A stretch of 64,000 nt of DNA, from assembly GCA_965262315.1 (NCBI GenBank), contig CBDHFJ010000159.1:1-64000 (forward strand), written 5' to 3'. The notes beneath the pieces are model-generated. The model ran no database searches. It saw only the letters and a list, made by a program, of their open reading frames with translations, and was not told where the DNA came from. Below, piece after piece: positions 46,679 through 55,234 of this stretch. Position numbers and translations under genes: made by a program. Every line of letters begins with the position of its first letter. Positions within the stretch are counted from its first letter, which is position 1. The stretch comes from JBCCFK01 sp965262315. Its GTDB lineage: Bacteria > Actinomycetota > Acidimicrobiia > Acidimicrobiales > UBA8592.

Positions 46679-48045
46679 CCGACCCGACGACGGTCATCCG
46701 AGGCACCGTCGTCACCATGAACTCGGCCCGCGCCGTGATCGGCGATGGCGCGGTGGCGATCTCCGGCGATGCCATCGTCGACGTCGGCAAGCTGGCCGAC
46801 GTGCGCAGCCGACATCCCCAGGCCCAGGCGGTCGGCCGCGCGGACGACCTGATCCTGCCCGGCTACGTCAATGCGCACCAGCACCTCACCGGCGACCGGC
46901 TCGTGCAGTCGGCCATCCCGGACGACCTGGGGCCTGGGGAGGCGATCTTCTCGTGGTCGGTTCCGGTCCACGCCCACCACCGGCCTGAAGACGATCTCCT
47001 CACGGCCACGCTGACGCTCGTGGAATCCGTGTGCAACGGCATCACCACCACGGTCGAGGCAGGGACGGTCGCCCATCCACGGCAGGTCGCCGAGGGCGCC
47101 CGTCGGGTGGGTGCTCGGATCACGCTGGGGACCTGGGGGTGGGACATCGAGGACGGCCCGTTCACGGGCTCGGTCGACGAGGTCATCGGCTGGCAGCGCG
47201 ACGTGCTCGACACAGACCACGGTCCACTGGTGACCCCATGGGTGACGCTGGTCGGCCACGACCTGATGTCGGACGAGCTCGTGCAGGCGGCATCGGCCTT
47301 GGCCCGCGAGGCCGAGACCGGGCTGACCTTCCATCTCTCGCCCAGCACCAGCGACCCCGAGCAGTACCTCGCCAAGACGGGCCGACGGCCGGTGGAGCAC
47401 CTGGCCACGCTCGGCGTGCTCGGCCCAGAGCTGCTGATCGCGCACGGCGTCCACGTGGACGACAGCGAAGTCGACCTGCTCGTCGACTCGCAGACCGCCG
47501 TCGCCGCGTGCCCGTGGGCGTACCTCCGACTGGGCCAAGGCACCAGCCGCGAGTTCCGCCATCTCGACCTGTGGAAGCGGGGCGGCCGGGTGGCACTCGG
47601 TTGCGACGCCGAGAACGCGGGCGACTCGGTGGACGGGCTGAAGACCGCGGCGTTGTTCGCCGGGCTGGCCAAAGACGTCCCGGTTGATCCCACGGCGTTC
47701 GGGGTACACGACGCCCTCGAGCTGTTGACGATCAAGGGTGCCGAGGCCATCGGCATGGCCGACCGCATCGGCTCCATCGAAGTGGGCAAGCAGGCCGACA
47801 TCGTCGTTCATGACCGCACCGGCCCGTCGTGGCCACCGCTGGCCGACGACGTCGTGCAGCAACTGGTCTGGGGCAGCGACGGCCGCAGCGTCCGCGACGT
47901 CTGGATCGCCGGCGCCCACGTGGTGGCCGACGGCCGCCCCACTCGGGTCGACCTCGACGCCCTCGCTGCGGAGGCCCACGAGGCGTCCGCTGGGATTCTC
48001 CAACGCTCGGGCGTCCAACCCGCCCCCCGCTGGCCACAGATCTGA
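46675..48045 (+). CDS. Amidohydrolase superfamily deaminase/hydrolase (TrzN/AtzB/guanine-deaminase-like)
   Basis: 456 residues from GTG 46675 (VTDPTTVIRGTVVTMNSARA), overlapping ribA by 4 nt. Metal motifs of the subtype III amidohydrolases: YVNAHQHLTGDRL (HxH), GLTFHLSPSTSDPE, LLIAHGVHVDDSEV, and LGCDAENAGDSVDG (Asp). The end KGAEAIGMADRIGSIEVGKQADIVVHD is typical. It acts on N-heterocyclic or chlorinated-triazine-like substrates, removing ammonia or a leaving group. It is a clear paralogue of 51,493-52,884 in the minus-strand catabolic cluster. Translational coupling to a GTP cyclohydrolase II is unusual and suggests it works on a related pyrimidine or purine (inference). Confidence 0.88.
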   Translation: MTDPTTVIRGTVVTMNSARAVIGDGAVAISGDAIVDVGKLADVRSRHPQAQAVGRADDLILPGYVNAHQHLTGDRLVQSAIPDDLGPGEAIFSWSVPVHAHHRPEDDLLTATLTLVESVCNGITTTVEAGTVAHPRQVAEGARRVGARITLGTWGWDIEDGPFTGSVDEVIGWQRDVLDTDHGPLVTPWVTLVGHDLMSDELVQAASALAREAETGLTFHLSPSTSDPEQYLAKTGRRPVEHLATLGVLGPELLIAHGVHVDDSEVDLLVDSQTAVAACPWAYLRLGQGTSREFRHLDLWKRGGRVALGCDAENAGDSVDGLKTAALFAGLAKDVPVDPTAFGVHDALELLTIKGAEAIGMADRIGSIEVGKQADIVVHDRTGPSWPPLADDVVQQLVWGSDGRSVRDVWIAGAHVVADGRPTRVDLDALAAEAHEASAGILQRSGVQPAPRWPQI

Positions 48046-48078
48046 ACCGGCGCTCGCCGCTGCGAACCCACCGCATCA

Positions 48079-48238
48079 ACCTGCAACCACCTCAGAGGAC
48101 GTTGCAGGTTCCGACCACCCTGCGCGGTCAACCAGCAACCAGCCCGGACGCAACAGCGGGGTTCCGCTCGGTCGCTGTCTTCATACCAACCAGCCACCCC
48201 GAGACCTGTAACGGTCTCTGAGACCGTTACAGGTCTCG
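48079..48238. terminator. Two inverted repeats, probable terminators
   Basis: First: ten-base arms 48,079-48,088 and 48,101-48,110. Second: a perfect 19-base inverted repeat, 48,200-48,218 with 48,220-48,238, around one base. They lie in the 325-bp gap after the amidohydrolase gene. No T-tract follows, as in the so-called I-shaped terminators of actinobacteria. A TAGGGT hexamer at about 48,328 may be the -10 of the next gene. Confidence 0.6.
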
Positions 48239-48370
48239 CCACGGTCAGCGGTCGACCTGCACCGACCTCTGAGAACGTCGCCGTTGGGGGCGGCGGGGTT
48301 CGGCGGTCTGACCATCAGACCGTTTGCTAGGGTCCAGGCACACGATGCCGACACTCCTGGGGGATCCGTC

Positions 48371-48913
48371 ATGAGCGAGCCGTATCCGAACATTCTCGTG
48401 TTCGTCGACTTCCCCGTCGACGACGTCGAGGCCGCCACCACGTTCTACGAGAACGTGATGGGCTGGGAGATCGAGACCCGGATCCCGGGCGTGTTCAACC
48501 GCATCGTGCCGGGCCAGAACTTCAAGGTCGACGACGGGTCGCAGGGACCCACCGGCAACCTCCACATGGGCATCTCGCTGGCCGGCGATGCCCGCCCCGA
48601 TCCTCGCAGCGATGCTGACCGGAACACCCCGAAGCGGCAGATGCACGACGGCGGCCGTACCACCCGGGCGTGGATCCTGGTGTCGGACGACGACGACATC
48701 GAGGCGATCATGGATCGCGCCGTCGCCAATGGCGGCACCGAGCTGTGGCGGAAGCACTTCTGGAAGGAATTCGGCGGGGCCAACGCGTCGTTCCTCGACC
48801 CGTGGGGCAACCAGATCATGTTGTGGCTGCACCTCGAGGGCATCGAGCAGGACGAGGAGACCCACGAACTCGTCGGCGACGCCACCCTCCCCGAGGGCTA
48901 CACCATCGAGTAG
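48371..48913 (+). CDS. VOC (glyoxalase/bleomycin-resistance) superfamily protein
   Basis: 180 residues. Two beta-alpha-beta-beta-beta modules: PYPNILVFVDFPVDDVEAATTFYENVMGWE and TRAWILVSDDDDIEAIMDRAVANGGTE, ending NASFLDPWGNQIMLWLHLEG. This resembles the PhnB/glyoxalase-like group; the metal ligands cannot be assigned with certainty. The C-terminal part (HFWKEFGGANASFLDPWG) is intact. Substrate unknown. It follows the terminator repeats and is probably transcribed alone. Confidence 0.82.
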   Translation: MSEPYPNILVFVDFPVDDVEAATTFYENVMGWEIETRIPGVFNRIVPGQNFKVDDGSQGPTGNLHMGISLAGDARPDPRSDADRNTPKRQMHDGGRTTRAWILVSDDDDIEAIMDRAVANGGTELWRKHFWKEFGGANASFLDPWGNQIMLWLHLEGIEQDEETHELVGDATLPEGYTIE

Positions 48914-48941
48914 TCAGAGCCGTCGAGCCTCGCCTCGCACC

Positions 48942-49412
48942 GTGCGCGCGCCATCTCGGCTGGCCACCTTCTGCGTCGCGGCGGTCCTGGCTGCATGCGG
49001 CGGCCAGGAGAGTGCAGCACCGGACCCGACGCCCGAGCCTGACGGCCTCTCCGCTGCGTGTCAGAACGCCGTCGACGAGACGCTCGTCGAGGTCGACGCG
49101 ACACTCGCAGCCGCAGCGGCCGAGGACCTGAACCAAGACGAGCCGCTTCCCGAATTCGGCGCATCGCTCGAGGCGCAGTGCTCGTCGGACGAGTACGTCG
49201 ACATGTGGGGCGAGCTCATCATCGGCACCTGGATCGACGACCTCGAGGACGACCCATCCGATCTCCGAGTCATCGCGCGGGTGACCCTGGTCCAGCAGAT
49301 GTGTGAGCTCGCAGGCAACGGCAGCCGCCTTCGACCCGGCGCACAGATCGCGTGCGGCTTCGCCGAGGTCGCCGGTGTCGAGCCCTGGTACGCGCCATTG
49401 GTCGACGACTGA
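48942..49412 (+). CDS. Putative lipoprotein
   Basis: 156 residues from GTG 48942. A signal sequence with lipobox: SRLATFCVAAVLAACGG, Cys at about residue 18 as the lipidation site, then a Pro/Glu/Asp-rich spacer QESAAPDPTPEPDG. The mature domain is helical and acidic with Cys residues spaced as in disulfide-bonded actinobacterial lipoproteins (SAACQNAVDETLVEVDATLA, SSDEYVDMW, QMCELAGN, QIACGFAE). No family recognised. A likely substrate of Lgt. Confidence 0.7.
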   Translation: MRAPSRLATFCVAAVLAACGGQESAAPDPTPEPDGLSAACQNAVDETLVEVDATLAAAAAEDLNQDEPLPEFGASLEAQCSSDEYVDMWGELIIGTWIDDLEDDPSDLRVIARVTLVQQMCELAGNGSRLRPGAQIACGFAEVAGVEPWYAPLVDD

Positions 49413-49471
49413 CCCGGCCCTCGTACCTGCCGCTGACTCAGGGCGGTGGCGGGACGAGCCGACCCGCCTGG

Positions 49472-50452
49472 TCAGTTCAGGCCGGCCATGGACTTGGCGG
49501 TGATCCACTCGCCTGCAACGACCGGTTCGTAGTGCAGGGGGTGCTCGTCGTCGACGGTGGTCGGGATGGTCTCGATCACCGCCCCGAACGACGGCTGGAA
49601 GAAGTAGGGCACCGACACGCGGTCCTTGGACGCCTCCTCGCCCTCGGGCACCACCACTCGGTGCAGGGTCGACACCCAACGGTCGTTGGTCCAGCGGGCC
49701 ATGAGATCCCCCAGGTTCACCACGAACGCCCCCGGCAGGAGGGGCACGTCGTGCCAGACACCGTCCACCGAGATCTGGAGGCCGGGAATCTGCTCGACGG
49801 CGATCACCGTGAACGCCCCGTAGTCGGTGTGTCCACCGCGGCGGAGTTGGCCCGGCGCAACCTCACCGTCCACTGGCGGATACCAGTTCGCCAGGAGCAG
49901 GCTCGTGTGATCGGCGATCTTGTCGTCGAACCAGTCGACCGACAGGTCCAGGGCGGCAGCGAAGACCGGCAGCATCGACCGACACAGGCCCTCGAGTGCC
50001 GCCTGGTAGGCCTCGAACGCCCTGCGGAGATCAGCAGGCTGTTCGGGCCACAGGTTCTCCCGGAAGATCGCCTCGTAGCCCTCGACCGTGGCGCGCCGGC
50101 GGACCTCGGGGTCGTCGAAGCCGCTCACGTTGTACGACTCGCAGAGGTCGGGCGGGGTCTCGTCGCCCAATGTGGCCGCCAACGACGTCGTGTCCATCCC
50201 CAGGTAGCCGCGGAAGTCGAACTCGCTCGGCGGAGCGACGCGATCCTTCTCGGCGCGATCGAGCCGGAAGAAGGCCCGCGCCGTCGCCACGACGGCCTCG
50301 GTCAGCCCAGGATCGACCCCGTGTCCGCTGACGGCGAAGAAGCCGATGTCGCGGCACGCGCGGTCGACCGCAGCTGCCGCTGCGGCGAGGGCATGGGCAT
50401 CGCCGGTGAGCGCACCGGAAAGATCGATGACGGGGACGTCGATGGTGGGCAT
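49472..50452 (-). CDS. Fe(II)/2-oxoglutarate oxygenase, isopenicillin-N-synthase-like
   Basis: 326 residues starting MPTIDVPVIDLSGALTGDAH. The N-terminal DIOX_N part has VDRACRDIGFFAVSGHGVDPG. The double-stranded beta-helix carries the iron facial triad GGHTDYGAFTVIAVEQIPGLQI (His-x-Asp) and VSTLHRVVVPEG (distal His), with 2-oxoglutarate-binding RVSVPYFFQPSF (RxS). It hydroxylates or desaturates a small molecule. It is the last gene of the minus-strand catabolic run; the start overlaps the LLM gene's stop by one base. Confidence 0.9.
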   Translation of the reverse strand: MPTIDVPVIDLSGALTGDAHALAAAAAAVDRACRDIGFFAVSGHGVDPGLTEAVVATARAFFRLDRAEKDRVAPPSEFDFRGYLGMDTTSLAATLGDETPPDLCESYNVSGFDDPEVRRRATVEGYEAIFRENLWPEQPADLRRAFEAYQAALEGLCRSMLPVFAAALDLSVDWFDDKIADHTSLLLANWYPPVDGEVAPGQLRRGGHTDYGAFTVIAVEQIPGLQISVDGVWHDVPLLPGAFVVNLGDLMARWTNDRWVSTLHRVVVPEGEEASKDRVSVPYFFQPSFGAVIETIPTTVDDEHPLHYEPVVAGEWITAKSMAGLN

Positions 50453-51483
50453 CACGGGCTCCTGATCTGATCGATGACGGCAGCGAAGCCGTCGATGGTT
50501 TCGCGCAGGCCGGTGGCCATGTCGGCCCGCATGACCGCAGCGAGGTTGAGGCTGGCCGAGGTGAACCCGAGGTCGGCGATCGCCGCCATCTGTTCGACCA
50601 CCTCGGCGGGCGTGCCGACGACGGCGTAGTTGGTGATCCACTCGTCGGGCACGAGGTCGACCAGGGCCGGGTCGTCGTGGCGGTCGAGGTCGAAGTACCA
50701 GCCCGTGCTGCGGGCCAGCGCCGCCTCGATCTCGGTCAGGCGGGCCGGGTCGAGCTCGGCCGGCCGGATGATGGCGAGATAGTGGGCCACGTACCGGACG
50801 ACGCTGGCCCGAGCGAGGGCGGCATCCTCGGACACACACAGCGTGAGCCGAGGCGCGACCTCGACCTCGGCGGGATCCCGGCCGACCCTGGCCGCGCCCT
50901 CGGCCAGCCACCCTCGGTACTGGGCCGCCATCGCCGGCGTGAAATGACGAGCGCCCACCAGCGCGATGTCGGCCAGCTCGCCTGTCAGCTGCATGACCTG
51001 GCGGCTGCGAGTCCCCACCGAGATCGGCACGGGAACCTCGGGCGGGCGGATCAGCGACGCGCCCCGGATCGGAAACAGCTCGCCGTCGAGTTCGACCTCC
51101 TCGCCGGCCAGGAGGCCACGGATCCCGACGATGGCCTCACGCAGCGCCCGAACCGGCCGGGCGTACTCGACAGCGAGATCCTCGAGGCCGGCACCCACAC
51201 CGATGCCCAGGAACATCCGACCGTTACTGTGCTCCTGCAGGGTCGACAGCATCCCGGCGAGCACCGCTGGGTGCCGGGTGTAGGGGTTGGTGACCATGGC
51301 CCCGATGTGTACGCGGTCGGTGGCCTCGGCGATCAGTGCCTGGAGCACGAAGCAGTCGGGCCAGAACACCACGTCGGAGATGCCCAGCCGGTCGAAGCCG
51401 ACCTCCTCCACGCGTCGGGCCAACGACACCGCCTCGGCGGTCGACATGCCCGGGGAGATCTCGGCTTCGAGCGTGTGCAGCAT
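50452..51483 (-). CDS. LLM-class (probably F420-dependent) flavin oxidoreductase
   Basis: 343 residues. The luciferase-like TIM barrel shows SLARRVEEVGFDRLGISDVVFWPDCFVLQALIAEATDRVHIGAMVTNPYTRHPAVLAGML, then GRMFLGIGVGAGLEDLAV and PVPISVGTRSRQVMQLTGELAD. Acidimicrobiia and other actinobacteria typically use F420 in this family. Substrate unknown. It follows the amidohydrolase by 8 bp, so both probably act on the same molecule. Confidence 0.9.
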   Translation of the reverse strand: MLHTLEAEISPGMSTAEAVSLARRVEEVGFDRLGISDVVFWPDCFVLQALIAEATDRVHIGAMVTNPYTRHPAVLAGMLSTLQEHSNGRMFLGIGVGAGLEDLAVEYARPVRALREAIVGIRGLLAGEEVELDGELFPIRGASLIRPPEVPVPISVGTRSRQVMQLTGELADIALVGARHFTPAMAAQYRGWLAEGAARVGRDPAEVEVAPRLTLCVSEDAALARASVVRYVAHYLAIIRPAELDPARLTEIEAALARSTGWYFDLDRHDDPALVDLVPDEWITNYAVVGTPAEVVEQMAAIADLGFTSASLNLAAVMRADMATGLRETIDGFAAVIDQIRSP

Positions 51484-51492
51484 CGCCGCCGC

Positions 51493-52884
51493 CTACCAGA
51501 CCGGGTACTTGGCCTTGTCGGGCAGGCCGGACCTCGCGGTGATGGCCTCACCGGCGCGCTGGGCGGCGGCGTACATCGCTTCCTCGTCGATGGTGGTCAT
51601 CTTCCCGTCTTCGACGACCACCGCCCCGTCGCACACGACGGTGTGGACGCCGCGGCCGTCGGCCGACCAGACCAGCTGATTCATCACGTTCAGCAGTGGT
51701 CGCCACTCGGGTCGGTCGGTGTCGTGCAGGACCACGTCGGCCTTCTTGCCCACCTCGAGCGAGCCGATCTGGTCGCCCATCTGCATCGCCTCGGCCCCGC
51801 CGATGGTGGCCATCTCGTACGCTTTCTCGGCGGGGAACATCTGCGGGTCCTGGCGGGCGTCCTTGAAGAGACCCGCCACCAGGTAGGTGGCCCGCATCAG
51901 GTCGGAGTAGTTGGAGGCGTTGTTGCCGTCGGTGCCGATGCCGACGTTGATGCCCGACATCACCATCTCCGGGAACTTGCCGACCTGGGTGACGCCGTAG
52001 CTGACCTTGAGCGCCGTGGTCGGGCAGTGCGACACGTGGGTGCCGGTCTCGGCCATGATCGCCAGCTCCTGATCGTCCACCTGCACGCAGTGCGTCATGG
52101 TGACGTCGGGGCCGAGGATGCCGAGCTCGGCCAGGTGGATCATCGGCCGGTGCCCGAACTCCTCGACGAAGCCTTCGGGGTCGAGCTTTGCGGGCGACAT
52201 GTGGAAGCTCATGCCCACACCGTGCTCGGTGGCCAGCTCTCGTGCGCCTTTCCACAGCGGATCGGACGCCGTGGTGTGGCCGACCAGGATCGAGGTGGCG
52301 CCGATCCGGTCGTCGGCGGTGGCCGGGAAAGCTTCGAGCTGGCGCTGCAGGAACGCAAGAGACTGGTCGGTGTCCTGCTTGTAGACGTCGGGCTCGGGTG
52401 GGAGATCCCAGACCCACTTGCCCACCCGGCCGCGGATCCCTGCCTCCTGCAACCCGTCGACGACGTCGTCGAGGAACCGGATGGTGCCGGCCTCGAGGAA
52501 CGTGGTGGTGCCCGACTTCAGCATCTCGGCTGCCGCCAGCTGGCCCGACAGCCGCTCCTCCTCGGCCGTGTAGACCGAGTAGAGCGGGCACAGCCACATG
52601 AACACGTTCTCCTCGAACGGCGTGTCGTCGGGGACGTACCCCCTGGTCAGCGGCTCGCCGGTGATGTGGATGTGTGTGTTGACCAGGCCAGGGGTGACCA
52701 CGAAGCGATCGCCGCCGAGGGTGCGAGCCGCCTCGTATCTGGCCGCGAGATCCGAGGCCTTGCCGACCTCGACGATCTCGTTGCCCCGGATCGCGACCGC
52801 GCCATCACGGATGATGTCGCGGGCCTCGTTCATGGTGACCACGTACCAGCCCTTGATCAGCAGATCGATCGGCTCAGTTCCCAC
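51493..52884 (-). CDS. Amidohydrolase superfamily enzyme (TrzN/AtzB-like), paralogue of the 46.7-kb gene
   Basis: 463 residues, MGTEPIDLLIKGWYVVTMNE. Metal site: GLVNTHIHITGEPLTRGY (HxH), MSFHMSPAKLDPEGF, VTMTHCVQVDDQELAIM (His) and VGIGTDGNNASNYSDL (Asp). The end IGSLEVGKKADVVLHDTDRP is typical of deaminases and chlorohydrolases. Its own context is a catabolic run with a nucleoside-type importer and a Rieske oxygenase, so a nitrogen heterocycle is a reasonable substrate (inference). Confidence 0.88.
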   Translation of the reverse strand: MGTEPIDLLIKGWYVVTMNEARDIIRDGAVAIRGNEIVEVGKASDLAARYEAARTLGGDRFVVTPGLVNTHIHITGEPLTRGYVPDDTPFEENVFMWLCPLYSVYTAEEERLSGQLAAAEMLKSGTTTFLEAGTIRFLDDVVDGLQEAGIRGRVGKWVWDLPPEPDVYKQDTDQSLAFLQRQLEAFPATADDRIGATSILVGHTTASDPLWKGARELATEHGVGMSFHMSPAKLDPEGFVEEFGHRPMIHLAELGILGPDVTMTHCVQVDDQELAIMAETGTHVSHCPTTALKVSYGVTQVGKFPEMVMSGINVGIGTDGNNASNYSDLMRATYLVAGLFKDARQDPQMFPAEKAYEMATIGGAEAMQMGDQIGSLEVGKKADVVLHDTDRPEWRPLLNVMNQLVWSADGRGVHTVVCDGAVVVEDGKMTTIDEEAMYAAAQRAGEAITARSGLPDKAKYPVW

Positions 52885-52904
52885 GTCGTTGCTCCTCTCT
52901 TCCC

Positions 52905-52952
52905 TTCTGCCAGCGTGGAGTCATGCCATGGCATGACGCCACGCTGGCAGAA
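52905..52952. terminator. 48-base near-perfect palindrome
   Basis: 24-base arms (52,905-52,928 and 52,929-52,952) match with one mismatch (52,919 against 52,938) and no loop. It fills the gap between the methyltransferase stop (52,957) and the amidohydrolase start (52,884). Probably an intrinsic, T-less terminator or a protein-binding site. Confidence 0.75.
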
Positions 52953-52956
52953 CGGG

Positions 52957-54061
52957 TTACCGGGCTGCTCCCGGCTCGGTTCTCGGTTTGGTGGCCACGA
53001 ACGTCTGCTGGAAACCGATGGGCTCGACGAGGCGGAGGGCCACGAAACCCGCCTCGGTGAGCCACTCGGAGAAGTCCTTGTGGGTGAAGGTGAAACCCTT
53101 CACGGTGCTGGCCATCATCGTCGTGCCCATCAGCACGGCGTGCGGGTTGAACTTCCGCTCCATGTCGGGGAAGTAGTCCGCCAGGAGGAGACGCCCCTCG
53201 GGCTTCAGTGCCCGGAAGGCCCGGTCGATGAGATGACGCGCGCCCTCGACCCCCTCGGTCCGGCACACGTGGCCGAGGACCACGATGTCGTAGTGGTCCG
53301 GCTCGATGTCGATCGTGTGGAAGTCGCCTGGCCGGAACTCGCAGCGGTCGGCCACCCCGTGTTCGGCCGTCTTGGCCTGTGCGACGCCGATGGACACCCG
53401 GCAGGTCGTTCACCACGGCCGTGCCCTCGGGGCAGCCGTTGAGGATGGCGATCGCCCACGGGGCGCCGCCGGCGCCGAGGTCGAGGACCCGCGGCGCCGG
53501 CTGGGCCGAGTACCTGATCTTGAGGTCGGCTCGGGTCGCACACCGGAACATCGTCGTGAACGTGCCCTCGACCAGCGGCACGTAGAAGGCGGCTCGGGCT
53601 CGTCCTCGATGGGCGTCGCCGGCCTGCCCTGCTTCACCGTCTCGGCCAGCCGGGTCCAGTTCTCGTGAGGTCCGGGAGCGACCGGGATGAGCGATGCCAT
53701 CGACGGCGGGCCCGTCGGTGACCAGATAGCGCTTGGCGGTGTCGTTGAGCTCGTAGATGTCGACGAACTGGTCGAGCAGGCCCTGGGCCACCACGCCATC
53801 GAGCAGCGACCGGAGGTGGTCGACGGGACAGTCCAGCTCGCCAGCCAGCACCTCGATGGTGGTGGGCCCGGTCCGCTGGAGGGTGTCGAAGACGCCGAGC
53901 TCGATCGCCGCGAGCAGGATGTAGTACCGGCCAAGCCCCTCGATCGCGGCCCACACCGGGGCGGCCGCCGGTGGCTTGTAGTCGGTCCACGGACGCCCTT
54001 TGTGCGCCATCGTGTGCGACTTCTTCAACTCCGGATAGGGAGGGTCGCGCGGTTCCGACAT
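52957..54061 (-). CDS. SAM-dependent O-methyltransferase-like protein, frameshifted
   Basis: About 367 residues, MSEPRDPPYPELKKSHTMAH. The N-terminal winged-helix dimerisation domain reads YYILLAAIELGVFDTLQRTG and LAGELDCPVDHLRSLLDGVVAQG. The true middle (MASLIPVAPGPHENWTRLAE) is displaced between about 53,700 and 53,590. SAM motif I VLDLGAGGAPWAIAIL follows; after another slip near 53,400, SIGVAQAKTAEHGVADRCEF and FNPHAVLMGTTMMASTVKGF end the fold. It resembles the acetylserotonin/caffeate O-methyltransferase family of natural-product and catabolic methylations. Confidence 0.78.
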
Positions 54062-54113
54062 CACGCTCCCCGGCAGTGGTCGGTCGGCCAGGTCCCCCCG
54101 TTCGCCCGCTTTC

Positions 54114-54145
54114 GTGAAGGGTTTCGGGGCCCCGAAACCCTTCAC
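54114..54145. terminator. 32-base perfect palindrome
   Basis: Arms 54,114-54,129 and 54,130-54,145 are exactly self-complementary, with GGGGCCCC at the centre; pairing continues three bases further on each side past one mismatch. It lies upstream of the methyltransferase start and after the zinc-dependent dehydrogenase stop. Probably a T-less terminator. Confidence 0.75.
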
Positions 54146-54198
54146 AAAACCGAGGACGCTCGGGTTGCAGCGTCCCGGTTCGGCGTGAGCGGGAGCGG

Positions 54199-55234
54199 TC
54201 ATGGCTTGAGGATGATCTTCCCGAAGAAGTCGCTGGCGAGCATCTTGTTCTGCGCGTCGGCAGCATCGGCGAGGGCGAACTCGGAGTCGATCACGACGTC
54301 GAAACCGCCGGAGCAGAACATCTCCCACACCGGCCCGAACTCCTCGGGCCGGTACGGGTCGGAGCCCATGATCTTGATGCCCGAGTGGAACACGTAGCCG
54401 AGGCTGGGGATCGTGGCCTCGTCGCCGGACGAGTTGCCGCAGTTCACCAGACGGCCATGGATCCCGAGGGCGAACAGCGATGGGCCGAACAGCGCCGTGC
54501 CCACGTGGTCGAAGACCATGTTCACGCCGGCGCCCTGGGTCACCTCGCGGGCCCCAGGCGGCGACATCGCCGGTGCGGTTGTTCAACACGTGGTCGGCGC
54601 CGATCTCGAGTGCTCGTTCGCACTTCTCGTCGGTGCCGGCGGTGGCGAAGACCGTGGCGCCGGCCTGCTTGGCCAGCTGGATGCCGGCGGTGGACACGCC
54701 CGAGCCGGCCGCGTGGATCATCACCGACTCCCCCGCTTGGAGGCCGCCGACGTCGAACAGCGCGTGGGCCGCCGTGAGGTAACACGTGGGGAACGTGGCG
54801 GCGTGCTCGATCGGCATGTCGTCAGGAACGGCGTACACGTGGCTGGCGGGCACAAGGCACTTCTCGGCGTACCCGCCGTCGACCGTGCCGCCGATGATGC
54901 CGAGGTCGCCGAACAGGTCGCCCATCCCGGCGAGCTTGGAGTTGTCGGCGACACCGGCGAGCGAGGGGTCGACCACGACACGATCGCCCACGCTCACGCC
55001 CTCGACCTCGCCGCCGACGGCGCCCACCGTGCCCGCGACATCCATGCCCGCGATGTGCGGGTACTTGAAGCCAGGCATCTGGAACCAACCGTTGCGCTGC
55101 ACGACGTCGAGCCGGTTCAGCGACGTGGCACCGACGTCGATGACGACATCGCCCGCGCCGGGGTCGGGGTCGGGCACGTCGACGTACTGCAGGACGTCGG
55201 GGCCGCCGGCCTCGTGGTAGAGCGTGGCCTTCAT
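54199..55234 (-). CDS. Zinc-type alcohol dehydrogenase/quinone oxidoreductase (MDR) family, frameshifted
   Basis: 344 residues after correction, MKATLYHEAGGPDVLQYVDV at 55234 (overlapping the aldo/keto reductase stop by ATGA). GroES-like domain, then the cofactor domain: SVMIHAAGSGVSTAGIQLAKQAGATVFATAGTDEKC (NADPH site). An extra base near 54,560 splits it; the C-terminal half GAGVNMVFDHVGTALFGPSL to FFGKIILKP is intact in another frame. It reduces enones or quinones with NADPH. Confidence 0.85.

Noticed and set aside
50677..53442. A 921-codon plus-strand frame opposite LLM, amidohydrolase and methyltransferase genes.
   Set aside because: Low-complexity His/Gly/Arg composition and no conserved motif; the minus-strand proteins are certain.
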